Shown here one piece after another: positions 41,747 to 53,510 of a stretch of DNA of 64,000 bases (positions are counted from its first letter, which is position 1; each line of letters opens with the position of its first letter). The position numbers and the translations under genes are program-made. Location: the NCBI GenBank assembly GCA_950097015.1, contig CATNEN010000011.1, positions 4,368,501 through 4,432,500 on the forward strand, written 5' to 3'. A model generated the notes under the pieces. That model saw nothing but the letters and a program-made list of their open reading frames with translations. It made no database searches and was not told the DNA's origin. This DNA is from Macrostomum hystrix (lineage: Eukaryota; Platyhelminthes; Macrostomidae).

Positions 41747-44460
41747 AAGTTAAGTTTCTAATTTGTTTAATTATTTTGAGTTCCACCAAAGTATAGTTAT
41801 ATAGATATATATGGGCCTAAGACTAGGCCTACTGATATTTGTGTCCACTCTTGAAACATAAAACTTTGCCCTGGCTTAGGCCTATCCAAAAGAAAGGCAA
41901 CTTCTTAGCCAATGGCCACTGTCAGACTCTATGCCATGCGATGCCCACTGCCAGGCTCTTGTGGCTCTGTCCCAGAGTGGCATGAAGGATTTAAAGTAAA
42001 AGAAAGGCCTATGCTCCTGGCCAGGGCTTCACACTGTCAATCTTACTCATCCATGAAACTGAACTGCTACTGCAGATGTGTCTGGGCATCTCGCTTCATT
42101 GAGTTTAGAATAAAAATGGATGGATTCAGTGATATTACAAAAGGCACAATGTTAGGAATAAATATTTATTTAACCTTTGTATAGGTCCTATTTAGGTCAT
42201 CTTAGCTTAACAACATATACCTTCCCAACAATCAATAATCCCGATAGAATCCAATGAATGTTATTAAGACTAAAGCAAAGGCAAGGCTAGGCAAATTGCA
42301 ATGCAGCTCGAGCGGCAGCCATTGTGGTTTTTTTAACTAACTTGGTCAAATAAATCCTAAAGTTCCTATTTAAACAAAACTTTCCAATAATGATTAGTCA
42401 GAAACGTTTGCTTTATCAGATATTGTAAATAGGAAAAAATATTTAAAGATAACACAATAATTACAGAATTTATTGATTAGAGTCATTAAAGATAATAATT
42501 ATATCGTATATTTTTTTACTGCATTCTATAAAAAAAGATAAAAAAAACTCCATTCTGGAACAAATGCATGTGAATTTCTGACACTCTTGGATTTTTAGCA
42601 TTTGAATTTCCCAGAATAATGATGTATTTTTTGGCAGATGCTGTCGACTGATCATCTTGTCAACAGATATATAGCTGATTGTAAATTCTGCATTAATTTA
42701 TCAAAATCTACAAGACTCATATTTGCAAATGTACTCAAGATGTAAGGATATTTGGATATAGTATGTATACCCAGTCCGATACCCTGATTAAATAATTGAA
42801 ATGTAACTTATTTACCCAACAAGCATTCTTCGCATTATGGGTTATGGATAGTCTTATATTTTCTTGATTATATTAGCTAACTAAGAGGTCTATGACAAAA
42901 TATATTCGTAAACTAGTATAAGTGCCTAGTAAGAATTTACTATGAATGCAAAGAAAATGATTTTGTTAATAATACCATGAATCTTACAAAGAGTTTACAA
43001 ACAAACAAAGAATTGTGTAACCTTAGTATGAATAGGCAGTCTCCCGCCCACCCTACGATTTACTGCTTCCATACTATTGGGTACTGTTTTTTCTAGACTA
43101 TTTTCGGACGGGAAATTCATTCTAGGCGGTCCGAGCTCGATATCTTTTGAAGAAAAAAAGTTATGACCATTTTCTTACTTTTTTGTAATTTTATCGACTC
43201 TGACTACAGTCAGTAGTATATAGGCTGTCGTCGGTGTCCCAATAGATTTGAGCACAGTTTATCGAGTCGGATTCGATTGGAAATCAATCTAGAAACGATT
43301 TCCTATACGACTGAGTTGGTTTCATGATTACAAATGATTTCTACTCGATCTTATTAACCTGGAAAGTCACCTAGAAAATTTGACAAAATACACAGGGGAG
43401 ATACTGTACACTGGGTGACATTCTGACGCCGCAGGCTGTCTTTTAGACTCCGGTTTTCGACGGGGATCTCTTCTACGTCTATCCCAGAGTACGGGACATG
43501 AAATCCCATCAAGATCCATCAAAATTAATGGGCATCCCGAAATCACTTTTGTCAGTGGTACCCCCATCAAAAAGACTAATCATGCCAGGCAGGGGTGTAC
43601 TGACTTTGAGCGGACCCCATTTGAGAACCGCTTTATCTAGATAGATGAGACTGAGGTCGTCTGGTAGGCCAATAAATGGCGCGTCGGATGTTGTTGATTC
43701 CGTCGATAGATCTGCATTCGTTGTCTGCTGGCAGCCGGTCTAGTAAAGGGTCATAATCTATTCATAGCGCCATCCATTAGGAGTTACCTCTGACACTCTA
43801 GACATCATTTGACAGCCTTCTGGTGGGTATTTCTAGACGATCTTGGTGTCGTTAGAAAGCTCTAGACATGCTCTATCGACGTGCGTTTGTCCGAAATCAA
43901 TGTCACATGTGGTTGGCATTTTTCATTGGTTCCTAGTGACTTTGCGAAAGTGGCTAGTCAAACTCATAGACCCCCAACAACCGAATTGGGTCGGATAAAT
44001 TACTTAAAAATAATTGAAGTACACCTATTCCGATGATGTATTTCGAAATACATCGGAATAAATGAATTATCTTACCGACATTACGATAGGCTGAAAACGG
44101 ACCTAGGCAAAGTTGAAGGATTTTAATGATTACGTTCATTCCTTCATTTGTATATTATTGGCAAAATCATGACATTGGCAAAATTATTAATTGAGCATAC
44201 CACATCCTTAACTGTTTAGAATATTATATTATATTATATATTATATATTATATTATATTAGCACACACACTTTCATCAATATTTTTATCGATATTGTCAA
44301 ACTTAGAATTCCATCTGATCTACTATCAGTAGGATGATAAGCATGACGCGGTAAGAAATATATATATTGCCATTGCAACATCGAGTCAACATTGTATTAG
44401 TAAATAAACTTAGTACAACAACATAAAAGCAATGAAGACAACATTGCAAACACATGATTT
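41747..44460. other. E3 non-coding 5' region with a less AT-rich patch
   Basis: 2.7 kb with no recognised gene. About 43030-44000 is less AT-rich than its surroundings and may be a separate unidentified insertion. A near-perfect hairpin (ATTCCGATG...CATCGGAAT with TATTTCGAAATA in the centre) spans 44027-44059. An AT-only stretch of ATATT words follows at 44220-44260. Confidence 0.4.
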
Positions 44461-44467
44461 GGCGCTA

Positions 44468-45240
44468 TGGGAAACTTTCAAAGTACATTCAAGTAGTCTT
44501 GAGATGCCAACATTGGAAACTTTCAAAGTGCATCCAAGTAGAAATGAAAGGGTCCAACATTGAAAACTTTCAAAGTACATTCAAGTGAGATGCCAACATT
44601 GGAAACTTTCAAAGTACGTTCAAGTAGGCTTGAGATGCCAAAATTGGAAACTTTCAAAGTACATCCAAGTAGAAAAAAGGGTCCAACATTGAAAACTTTT
44701 AAAGTACATTCAAGTAGTCTTGAGATGCCAACATTGGAAACTTTCAAAGTGCACCCAAGTAGAAAAAAAGGGTCCAACATTGAAAACTTTCAAAGTACAT
44801 TCAAGTGAGATGCCAACATTGGAAACTTTCAAAGTACATCCAAGTAGAAATGAAAGGGTCCAACATTGAAAACTTTCAAAGTACATTCAAGTGAGATGCC
44901 AACATTGGAAACTTTCAAAGTACATTCAAGTGAGATGCCAACATTGGAAACTTTCAAAGTACGTTCAAGTAGGCTTGAGATGCCAACATTGGAAACTTTC
45001 AAAGTACATCCAAGTAAACATTAAAGGGTCCAACATTGAAAACTTTCAAAGCACATTCAAATAGTCTTGAGATGCCAACATTGGAAACTTTCAAAGTGCA
45101 TCCAAGTAGAAATGAAAGGGTCCAACATTGAAAACTTTTAAAGTACATTCAAGTAGTCTTGAGATGCCAACATTGGAAACTTTCAAAGTGCATCCAAGTA
45201 GACATTAAAGGGTCCAACATTGAAAACTTTTAAAGTACAG
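44468..45240. repeat. E3 right subterminal array, two alternating unit types
   Basis: Units of about 40-50 bp: CCAACATTGGAAACTTTCAAAGTACATTCAAGTGAGATG and the variant GGGTCCAACATTGAAAACTTTCAAAGTACATTCAAGTAG. Nearly every unit holds ACTTTCAAAGT, a perfect 11-bp palindrome around a central C. The word AACATTG also occurs in the E3 terminus itself. Confidence 0.92.
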
Positions 45241-45467
45241 AAATATTTACATGACACAACCACAAATAACATTTGACATTTTTATATGTATAGCCATACA
45301 CGACAAACTTGCCAAGTACTTGCAAAGTATTAGGCATTATGAATCATTGAATACTTTTCAAGTCGACTAAAGTATATTCATTCATGAGAAACTTTCAAAG
45401 TACTTTATATATAGACAGTTTAAACTTTTAAAGTCAATTCATGTACGAAGTACCATTGCTGACTTGG

Positions 45468-45495
45468 AAAGTTTACAATGTTTTTTTTTCCCGGG
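45468..45495 (-). repeat. E3 right terminal inverted repeat
   Basis: AAAGTTTACAATG, T-run, CCCGGG; followed by AA (45496-45497). Confidence 0.92.
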
Positions 45496-45544
45496 AAGTA
45501 CATTTTTCACAGTATCTGAAAATATTAATAAATATTTGGCCCAA

Positions 45545-45850
45545 CTAACGTTTAGAAGCGCACATACAAAAAGACACAAATAGAAATGCCACGCCTTGCA
45601 AGCCATTGGTCAGCTTGAGGATGCTTTTTCGCTGCAGTCCAGTCAAGTCTGAACCTTGAATTGACTTGGGTAGCAATCCTGACGTTGATGGTAAAGTTGT
45701 GTAGGATGCGTCTTCCTTAAAGTAGATGAGACACAAAGGACACTCTACTGTTAGGAGCCTCGAAATTGTGCACCTGGCTTGAAGGACGACACAAACGCTT
45801 TGGTGCAGGGCTGGAGTCCATTGTGGCTCTTTTCATTATAGGATCAAGAC
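45545..45850 (-). pseudogene. BEN-gene N-terminal fragment (element G)
   Basis: The coding start MKRATMDSSPAPKRLCRPSS is followed, one frame over, by CLIYFKEDASYTTLPSTSG and KSILKLTNGLQG. These are the N-terminal block shared by the E1-E3 accessory proteins. Matching stops after LQG at about 45590. The rest of the gene is not found before the E3 insertion at 45495, nor at 29332-29652, so it is truncated, or its next exon lies outside the window. Confidence 0.75.
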
Positions 45851-45904
45851 TGAAATTATGTAATGAATCACTTATATGTAAATTGAAATTAAAAGTATGC
45901 ATTA

Positions 45905-47160
45905 CCCTTTTCCAGAATTTTTATATAAAAAATAATATATTTGCAAAATGGAACCAACATTTAGGACTCCCAAAAAATCATTTTTTAATTAAATAAGTAA
46001 AATATTTTTTTAATGTTTGTCATGACCTAACAACTTTGTTTAGGAATTATTTAGAGTGTCATGAGTTATGATTACCATTAAATTTATAGTTAAATTATGA
46101 TTACCATTAGATTACCAAAAAATAGCACTTGGCACAACTACAACTACTCTTAAAAGACTGCAAAAATATAATAACAACCATGGAATCACAATTTGTAATA
46201 CTTATTTACTATAAAAGAGCCTCATATAGTCAAGCAACACTTTCTGTGTATCATAGACAGACAATCTTATCATAACAGGATCCAACAGGCTAAAGGGGCT
46301 ACCTGATTTCAATCTGAATTATACTAATTGCCTTCTCATTTAGATAAATTCATTTCCCACATACCACTGAAGGTCCCTATAACCTACTGCTAAGTCAAGT
46401 AAGTCAAGAGAATGTTGGTTTCTGAATTGTGATTCTGAGAACTTAGGAGTAATTTTCTTAGACTAAATAGGGGGGAATTCTATGGGATAGGGTGGATATA
46501 GAAAGGAGACTACAAAAGAATGGATAGGCTGTTAAAGATATTTGAGTTATTGCCTAATTTCAATAATTCAATTCACTGGGTTTCAAAAATATGGAGTCAA
46601 TATGAATATGTCTATGGAAATAGATATAAAGTATACACATATTGAAATTATAATTTATTTAGGCAGCTAGTTAGCCTATCTGGTGGTATATTATAGTGTA
46701 AAAGAGATTGCCCTATTGAAAATATTTATTACAACATAATATTTTATTTTTCATAAATCTGATTTCTTTTTTTATGGGCCAAGCATTTTGGCTAGCCTAG
46801 AATTCCTATGCTTAATTATGTATTTTTCTTTTTTTAATATATCTAATTGAAGATTAGAAAGTATATTATTTTATTACAATAACTGCTTTGAAAAAGAACA
46901 ATCTCCTTAAATAGCTAGAAAAGAGCCACATACTTTTGATATCTACTGTAAGGAACAAAAATAAGTTGTAATAACTAAGTGCAATTTTTAAAACAACCAG
47001 TTAAGCAAATTTGTCCAATCATTTTTAAACACAATGCATATAAAAAGGATTGACATTTTTGTCTACTGATTTTGTAGACCTAATGCAAAAGGTGATTATA
47101 AAAAATATAAAATAACCATTCACAACCTATGCATATAGTACAATTTATAACTTTATGTAA
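45905..47160. other. Element G spacer, no gene
   Basis: AT-rich 1.25 kb between the BEN fragment and the transposase 3' end. Nothing coding that I can support. Confidence 0.4.
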
Positions 47161-47169
47161 CGAAACTTA

Positions 47170-49289
47170 CCATGTTGTATGCAAAATGGAACAAGCATAA
47201 ACATTACTACTATTGGTGCCATAAACATTACATGGGATGGCAAATAGTTTAGATTTAACTTCGCTGGCTGGACATATCTTTAATGGCTTCTGCAGATTGC
47301 TTAGTTTGTAAACACCAACATTAGAAGAATTGAAAGGAAGACTAAAGTAGTTCTCACAGATAGAAAACTGACGATGTACAAGCAATGTTGTGTGATTAGT
47401 AGGATGATAAAGTATATTGAACAGCTTGCATGCCTTGATCGGAGCCTGACTCACATTGTCAGTAATTATAAAAAATGCATCTCGTTGCTTCAGAGTCAGC
47501 TTCATATCTTTGCTTACATGAACACACTTATATTGAACATACTGATTGCAGTAGTTAGGTAGCTCAGTTAAGTTAGAAAAGTGCTGCCCAGTCACACAAG
47601 GGAATGTGCTATCATCTAAAATATGATGCCCAAGGTACTGGTTGCTTTCTGCAACTCTGTTAGCTAGCTGTTCCAGAGGCAAGTATGGTGATCGAATTGT
47701 TCTTTTGATGTATCGATTGAAATTTTCAAAAATAAAAGATGAAAACTGTTCAATATGACCATGTCTTATATAGTCCTCCAAGAGATGCTGTAAACCATGA
47801 ACAACTGGACTGAAAAAACTGGATCCAAGAACATATTAATGGATACAAAAAAGCATCCAGAACTCTCTCAGCCAGTAGTGGCTGATTTTGTGACCAGTTT
47901 TTCTGAGTTTAACAGTCGTGCTGCTAGGTGTAGACACAGGAGTAAATCCATGAACCTTTGGTCCTTGACAAATTTAGGCAATACCAGTGGGATCAGATAG
48001 GTAATGAAAAGACGGATTTCAGTTGCTTTCCAGAGCCGAATATGATTAAAAGCTCTAGGTTTTCTTTGAAAATCAGATGGAACATATGGCCCAATTCTGT
48101 CCAAAAGGCAACTTAACTCTCGCTGGCAATTGAGATTAAGCCTTAACTGTAGAGGACCACTTTGTAGAATAACCAGAAGTTGAAGACCTACACCCTTGTA
48201 AAAAATATGCAATGAATCCATTGGAAATGCATCAACCATATCAATTGTTGTTTCTTCAAAAGCGGATGGTTCACGATGATGATGCTCTTCTTGAATATGG
48301 TTGTGAAACGAATTGTCTGTTCTACTCTCTGCCTTTAAATCAGGGAAAACAACACTTCTGGATTCTTGACTATATTGTCCTCGTGTTACACATCTGTCAC
48401 AAGAAAAATATCCAGTACATCCTGCTGTGTATTTGACAAACTTTTTGGCTGACAGGTCACAAAAAATCCATTTAAGTGAAACGGTATAGTTGCTTTTGTC
48501 TACATTAATAGTAGGATTTTGACTAAGTTGTTGCAGTTCATATACCAGATCTTTTAAAAATTGGCTTGACGAAGTGGGTTTATTACTGCCATAATAAACT
48601 CCAATTACAAAGACAGAACTTAAAATCTCAGAAATAGAACCAAGAATAACCCAGAAACTAGTAACAGAACTCTTAAAGAGAGGCACACCATCAATGTTAA
48701 TGACAAGAGACAATACTTCACTTTTAAGCTTAGTTGCAGCAATGCTTAAAATGTAGTTCAGTCCAGATAGCACACCAAAGTGACAATACTTTCCAGGTGC
48801 AAGATCAACAACCTGAAATTTGTCATTCTTCTTTTTACATTGAAACAATGTTCTAGCATCAGCAGGCAGTTCAGGAATCACAGTTTTTAAAATGTGCAAT
48901 AACTCTGTTATACCAACTGTAGAAACATTAAGCTTGCAAGCCCAATCTTTCAAGTCCTTTGGAACATTAGCAACAGCAGCACTTCTAATATCATTTTCTG
49001 ATACACTTGCACTAGACCCAGACTCAGATGACACAATGACAGAACCATCACATGTAGCTTCACTATATTGTTGTTGCTCTAGAACTTCATGCTCCTGTTC
49101 TTGCTGCTCTAGAATTTGGTTATCTTGCTCTTGCTGATCCAGAATTTCCAAATCTTGCTCATCAGGTTGGTTAAATAATTCAACTGAACCTTCATTGTCA
49201 TTTCCAACACTTATACTACTTGAAGAAGAACTGTCAGATTCAGCCAATAGAAACCTATTTATTTGACGAGATTCCCAACGTTTATTGCT
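47170..49289 (-). pseudogene. Element G tnp2-like transposase
   Basis: Start MSNKRWESRQINRFLLAESD (49289). A long acidic, glutamine-rich region has DQQEQDNQILEQQEQEHEVL repeats (about residues 40-80), then VINIDGVPLFKSSVTSFW (DG motif), IFCDLSAKKFVKYTAG with CDRC, FPMDSLHIFYKG (DxLH in place of DxMH), GLQHLLEDYIRHGHIEQFSS and FENFNRYIKR (FE motif). The frame changes twice between 47780 and 47900, next to A- and T-runs. Either a small intron or indels lie there. The DG block is closer to the A and F transposases than to E2 and E3, although the nearest accessory fragment is of the BEN type. Confidence 0.82.
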
Positions 49290-49319
49290 CATTAATAATA
49301 AAAAAGTCATTGTAAATGT

Positions 49320-49944
49320 TTGTACTTCGTATATTTATAATGCTTTAATCTGAAATAAAAAAATACATTTTGTCTGATCTCTGTGCATGATGGTAGGGTT
49401 ATACAAATCATTTGTATAAATACATGAATTAATTTGTAATATTCCTTGAATATAGCTAGAGCACATGAAACAAATTATGCCAACCCTATTGCAATAAGTT
49501 CCAAAAACCCAAGGACGTGCACCACAGGTTCAAAAAAATCATGTCAAAAGTGCTTCGATCACACGCCACAGAAAAATCTCAATTTCTCCACAGAAAGTTA
49601 ACACACAAAAATTACAAAAAAGGGTTTCCATTACTGTGACATTGTTGATTTTAGCAGCGTCACTGGCTGTTTCCCCAAATGACTGTTTTTGAATGCCTGT
49701 CTTCTCTCTCCCTGCAGAATGCCTGAGTGTCTATTTTTAGCTCTCCCTCTCTCTCTCCCTTTGTCATTGATTGTCTCTCTTGCTGCTCTGTAGGGCAGTC
49801 TATATTTAAGTCTATATCAGTTGTTTATGGCACAAAAAGTGTTCTGATATTGTTTGGATTTCTTGCAGCTTGATGATTTAAACATGTGTTCAACATTCAG
49901 AGTAAATATGACCTAAGAAGGGTTTATGACAAATAATTTAATAA
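49320..49944. other. Element G 5' flank of the transposase
   Basis: AT-rich with a CT-rich patch (CTCTCCCTCTCTCTCTCC, about 49740). Probably leader or intron; no gene. Confidence 0.4.
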
Positions 49945-49946
49945 TA

Positions 49947-50110
49947 CCCAGTGAACAGCTTGATCTCGATTCGACATCGAATCGTTATCTCGATTCGACA
50001 TCGCAGGAGTTTCCGGTACTTCGACATCGATTGGTGATAAAAATTCGAGGTGGAATCGATATCGATTTCAGCTCGATTCGATGTGGATTCGCGGTGGATT
50101 TAATGTTTCT
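49947..50110 (+). repeat. F left terminus and TCGATTCGACATCG subterminal repeats
   Basis: The terminal CCCAGTGAACAGC is followed by two CTCGATTCGACATCG units and diverged relatives (TCGATATCGATTTC, GCTCGATTCGATG). Many are palindromic about TCGA. Confidence 0.85.
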
Positions 50111-50796
50111 GTAATATCTTACAGATTATTGCACGTTGAAGTGACACTGCTTTTCGCAGCAGATCATACGGAAATGACCATTGCTAAGCATACATTTTAG
50201 CCAATTGCCCCAACTTGGAAACAATGCACCCAGCTCAGTCACTCGGCTAAAATCAAAATAAGTAAGTGACAAAATTCATGGCATGGTTCATGACAAAATT
50301 CATACTTAACCTCACAGAAAATTAGGTAAAGGCCTCACACAAACTTATATTTACAGCTTGCATCGTATTTTGCATGATCGCGACAGAAAGCGTGAATCGA
50401 AATACTGAACCCCCTTTTAATTTTCCAAAACTATTGAAATTAATTATTTGAAAACCGTATGTCCAGAAGTATATCCCTATTTAGTCCTTAAATTTTACAT
50501 TACAGCGTCAGCGCTTGCAAGCAATCCAAAGTCCAAACAGCAAGCTTAAATGTTTGGACCAATTTGACTGAATTGCTTAATTTAGTTGCAGTGTTAGGAG
50601 TATGATGTCAACAAGAATTTAAGCATGTTAAGGCGCGGTGCCAGAGAAGAACTGGACTGGGAAAACCAATATGGGAACCGAAAGGCACATCCCAACGGAA
50701 TATAATTCTACATTACATATGGTATTGAACACAAAGATCTTAGATTCTTAGCATGACCAAATATATATAAAAAATAGCGGAGCAGTCTGCAACGGC

Positions 50797-52769
50797 CTAA
50801 TTCAGTCTCGGGCGCTTCCTCGACCCAACGTCCTGAAGAAAGCGGCCAATGCGGTTTTCTATCTCGGTGTACGATACTGAGTCGTTGGACATGGCATCTG
50901 GAAGGATCACAAAGTTAGAGTATAAAACACAAATTTTTCTATTAAAGAAACATTAATTCTTTAGTAGCTGCTTCTTTAGATTCTATATGTGAACTGCATA
51001 AAATGCTTAATATGTGAAAAGCTTGAGCTCTTTGTACTTTGCATCAGAATAACGTTTACTAGTAATTAACACTTACCAATGATTAGAGGCGCCACACATT
51101 CGTTAAAGCTTATTTTGTCCAACGGGCGACCGCTTTTTTTGTAGTCACGGCCTGTTCGGTTGAACTCCGATTGGAAGTCCAAATCTATTAGCGCAGAGAC
51201 CATTCGAGTGACCTTCTTGTCAGCGGTATTACCACCAATGCGTCGCAGGTGGCTGACCTGGTAAACAAAAATGTGGCACAAAGTAGGAGGCGTTAAAAAC
51301 CAAATTACTGTGCGAGGATCAACAAAATTACCAATCAGATGTGCTCAAAACTTGTGGCACACACTGTACTATGAAATCATACTTGCTTTCATACTAAAAT
51401 TATTTGCTTACTTTTCACTCGAGTCATTTGTAAGGGGGGAAATTAGATAATTCAAAAGTTTCGCAGCGCAAAATATACAGAGCTCAATTGACTTCCATAT
51501 GAATCCAAATTGACTTACAAGAGCAGTTCGGAAGTCGTTATTCTCAATACGCTGTCGGAATTCATCGTAGCCAGTCTTGTCACGCAGAGGAAGATTGAAC
51601 TGTCGCAAAACCTCATCAGGAATAGTCGTGACATGGCCCGAGCATGTCACCAGCTGTTTGAGCTTAGCAACTTCTGTGATGAGGATCAAAAGCAATTCGG
51701 TGTGGCCTTGCGGCGAGTAGGGATCGATACCTCGCTCTTCCATGGCGGCAATGTACTGGCCTAAATCGCGCTGATAACGGCCGTTAATCCCACGAGAGTG
51801 AATTGATTGAGATTCAGCACTTGGATGTTCGTCGAGACCAGTATAGTGCGTATCGTCCGGAAAAGAGTTGCAAGCCCCATTGCTTCGATGTGATAGACCA
51901 CCTGCTGGAATTTGTGCATTCGCTCTCGAAGACGCAGATAGTGCCGGTGAGAGCCCACGGGCCCTCGAAGACGCAGATGCTGCCAGTGAAAGCCCAGGGG
52001 CCCTCCACGATGCAGATAGTGCCGGTGAGAGCCCAGGTGCCCTCGAAGATGCAGATAGTGCCGGTGACGGTGAGAGCCCAGGTGCCCTCGAAGATGCAGA
52101 TAGTGCCGGTGAGAGCCCAGGTGCCCTCGAAGATGCAGATAGTGCCGGTGACGGTGAGAGCCCAGGTGCCCTCGAAGATGCAGATAGTGCCGGTGAGAGC
52201 CCAGGTGCCCTCGAAGATGCAGATAGTGCCGGTGAGAGCCCACGTGCCCTCGAAGATGCAGATAGTGCCGGTGAGAGCCCGACTGGAGGACCAGCGAGTC
52301 TAGGTGGCGAGTCCCGTGCTGCTTCACCAAATGTAGCACTTGTAGCCTCTTTGTCTCCATCATCGCTCTCGACATGCGATTCGAGATCTGTCGTCTCCAT
52401 ATCGGCAGCAGAAAAATAGGCCGTCTCGGGCGGCAGTTGCACCCTCCTGGTCGCCGATGCGAACTTGCACAATTTATTTAGGATTTCCTGAATAGGTACT
52501 TTACGTCTCTTGACTCTCTTGCAATGTTCCAGGCTTGCCTCCAAAAGCGCCTCAGCATTGGCTAGTTGAACAACTATAGCCCGGATAGTGTTGCCGTCCC
52601 ATTCAGTGTCCAGAACAATGCGAGACTTGGGATTTGATAAAAGTAGATCATAGTGAGAGCGATTCCAATCGGTATCGTCCAAACTATAGATGCTAAATGG
52701 ACAAAATTGTGAACCGTTGTCTCGGGGGAAGTACAAGAGTGCAAATTGAATTTCTTCGAAGTTCAGCAT
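50797..52769 (-). CDS. F accessory protein, three exons, DUF4806-like, 510 aa
   Basis: Exons 51519-52769, 51077-51257 and 50797-50897, with GT donors (GTAAGT) and AG acceptors (TTTACCAG, CCTTCCAG). The summed length, 1533 nt, is 511 codons, so the splicing keeps frame. N-terminal block MLNFEEIQFALLYFPRDNGS to VLDTEWDGNTIRAIVVQL, as in A. The middle holds about ten copies of GLSPALSASSRAP (about residues 165-300). A helical region near the exon 1 end (DPYSPQGHTELLLILITEV) is followed by the DUF4806-like block SHLRRIGGNTADKKVTRMVS and FQSEFNRTGRDYKKS, then a basic tail (GSRKRPRLN). Encoded downstream of the transposase. Function unknown; inferred terminus binder. Confidence 0.82.
51930..52285 (-). 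repeat. 39-bp coding repeat in the F accessory gene
   Basis: Units GAGAGCCCAGGTGCCCTCGA plus AGATGCAGATAGTGCCGGT code GLSPALSASSRAP. Two units carry a 6-bp addition (GACGGT, giving an extra SP). Three frames stay open across it. Confidence 0.92.
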
Positions 52770-52779
52770 TCCTGAAAGG

Positions 52780-53500
52780 GGAATAAAGAAATAAGTGTAA
52801 AGAAACGTATTTCACAATCTTCTTAAAGTCTATGACATTGGCATATGCCTCAGGGGCGGATACAGGGGGGGGGCACGTCGCATTGACGCCCCTTAGCTGT
52901 GCGCCCCTTCAGTTTTTCCTCAGTTCTTCTTACCAGGGACTCGGGCAGGTAGAGCGGGGAACAGGACGCTGGCTAAAATAAAATTAGGATCCCGATGCGA
53001 AATCTCAAACCAATATACATCTTTTAGCAACTGTTTGTCATAGCTATAAGCAAAGTATTGAATATTGACCAAACAATGGAGTCATGGACAGATTCAAGAC
53101 GCGTTTTTGCTTTATTACGCTCGTACATAAAGAAATATACATTAATAGCAAAAAAGTATTATCTAAATAAGAACCTTCACGAACACAACATGAACATCAT
53201 ACACATGCACAATATTAGCAGAGAAAGTGTAAAATTATAATTCAATTTCAATTAAATACACGAGACTAAAATTCAGTCACAAGGCCAAACACGTCCATGG
53301 CATTAAATGGCCAAACAAGTCCATTAAGTTTAGAAAAAATTATAGGTTCGTAATTTACTGAAATTATTTGATTGTTAAAAACACATTTGAAATGAATTTA
53401 CTCTTGTCTTTCACACAGGGTGGTAAGTGCATCTATTAACATTTTTGCTTCCATCTTGGTAGACTTTACTCAGCCATGGACAAAAGTACACTGTCACTGT
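52780..53500. other. F spacer between accessory gene and transposase
   Basis: AT-rich with one G-run (GGGGGGG at about 52866). A possible acceptor (CCCCTTTCAG) lies just upstream of the accessory ATG, so a non-coding first exon may exist. No gene. Confidence 0.4.
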
Positions 53501-53510
53501 TTGGCCATTG

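Larger units (their letters stand above)
29655..45495 (-). mobile_element. E3: 15.8-kb CCCGGG-ended two-gene DNA transposon carrying gypsy-3
   Basis: The ends start CCCGGGAAAAAAAAACATTG and match for about 28 bp; TSD AA (29653-29654, 45496-45497). Minus-strand genes are a BEN-like gene (35408-36457) and the tnp2-like transposase downstream (31526-33785), both without visible breaks. Left array 29819-30460 (42-bp unit), right array 44468-45240. A copy of the BEN 3' end lies downstream of the transposase, and the gypsy-3 retroelement (37170-41441) has inserted upstream of BEN. The ends match E1 better than E2, but the genes are closest in layout to E2. Confidence 0.94.
45496..49946 (-). mobile_element. 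Element G: tnp2-type element whose ends are not in view
   Basis: It carries a BEN-like N-terminal exon (45545-45850) and, to its right on the same strand, a tnp2-like transposase (47170-49289). E3 interrupts it on the left and F (49947-57760) on the right; DNA beyond 57762 and at 29332-29652 probably belongs to it. No terminus was found, so extent and membership are uncertain. Confidence 0.55.
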
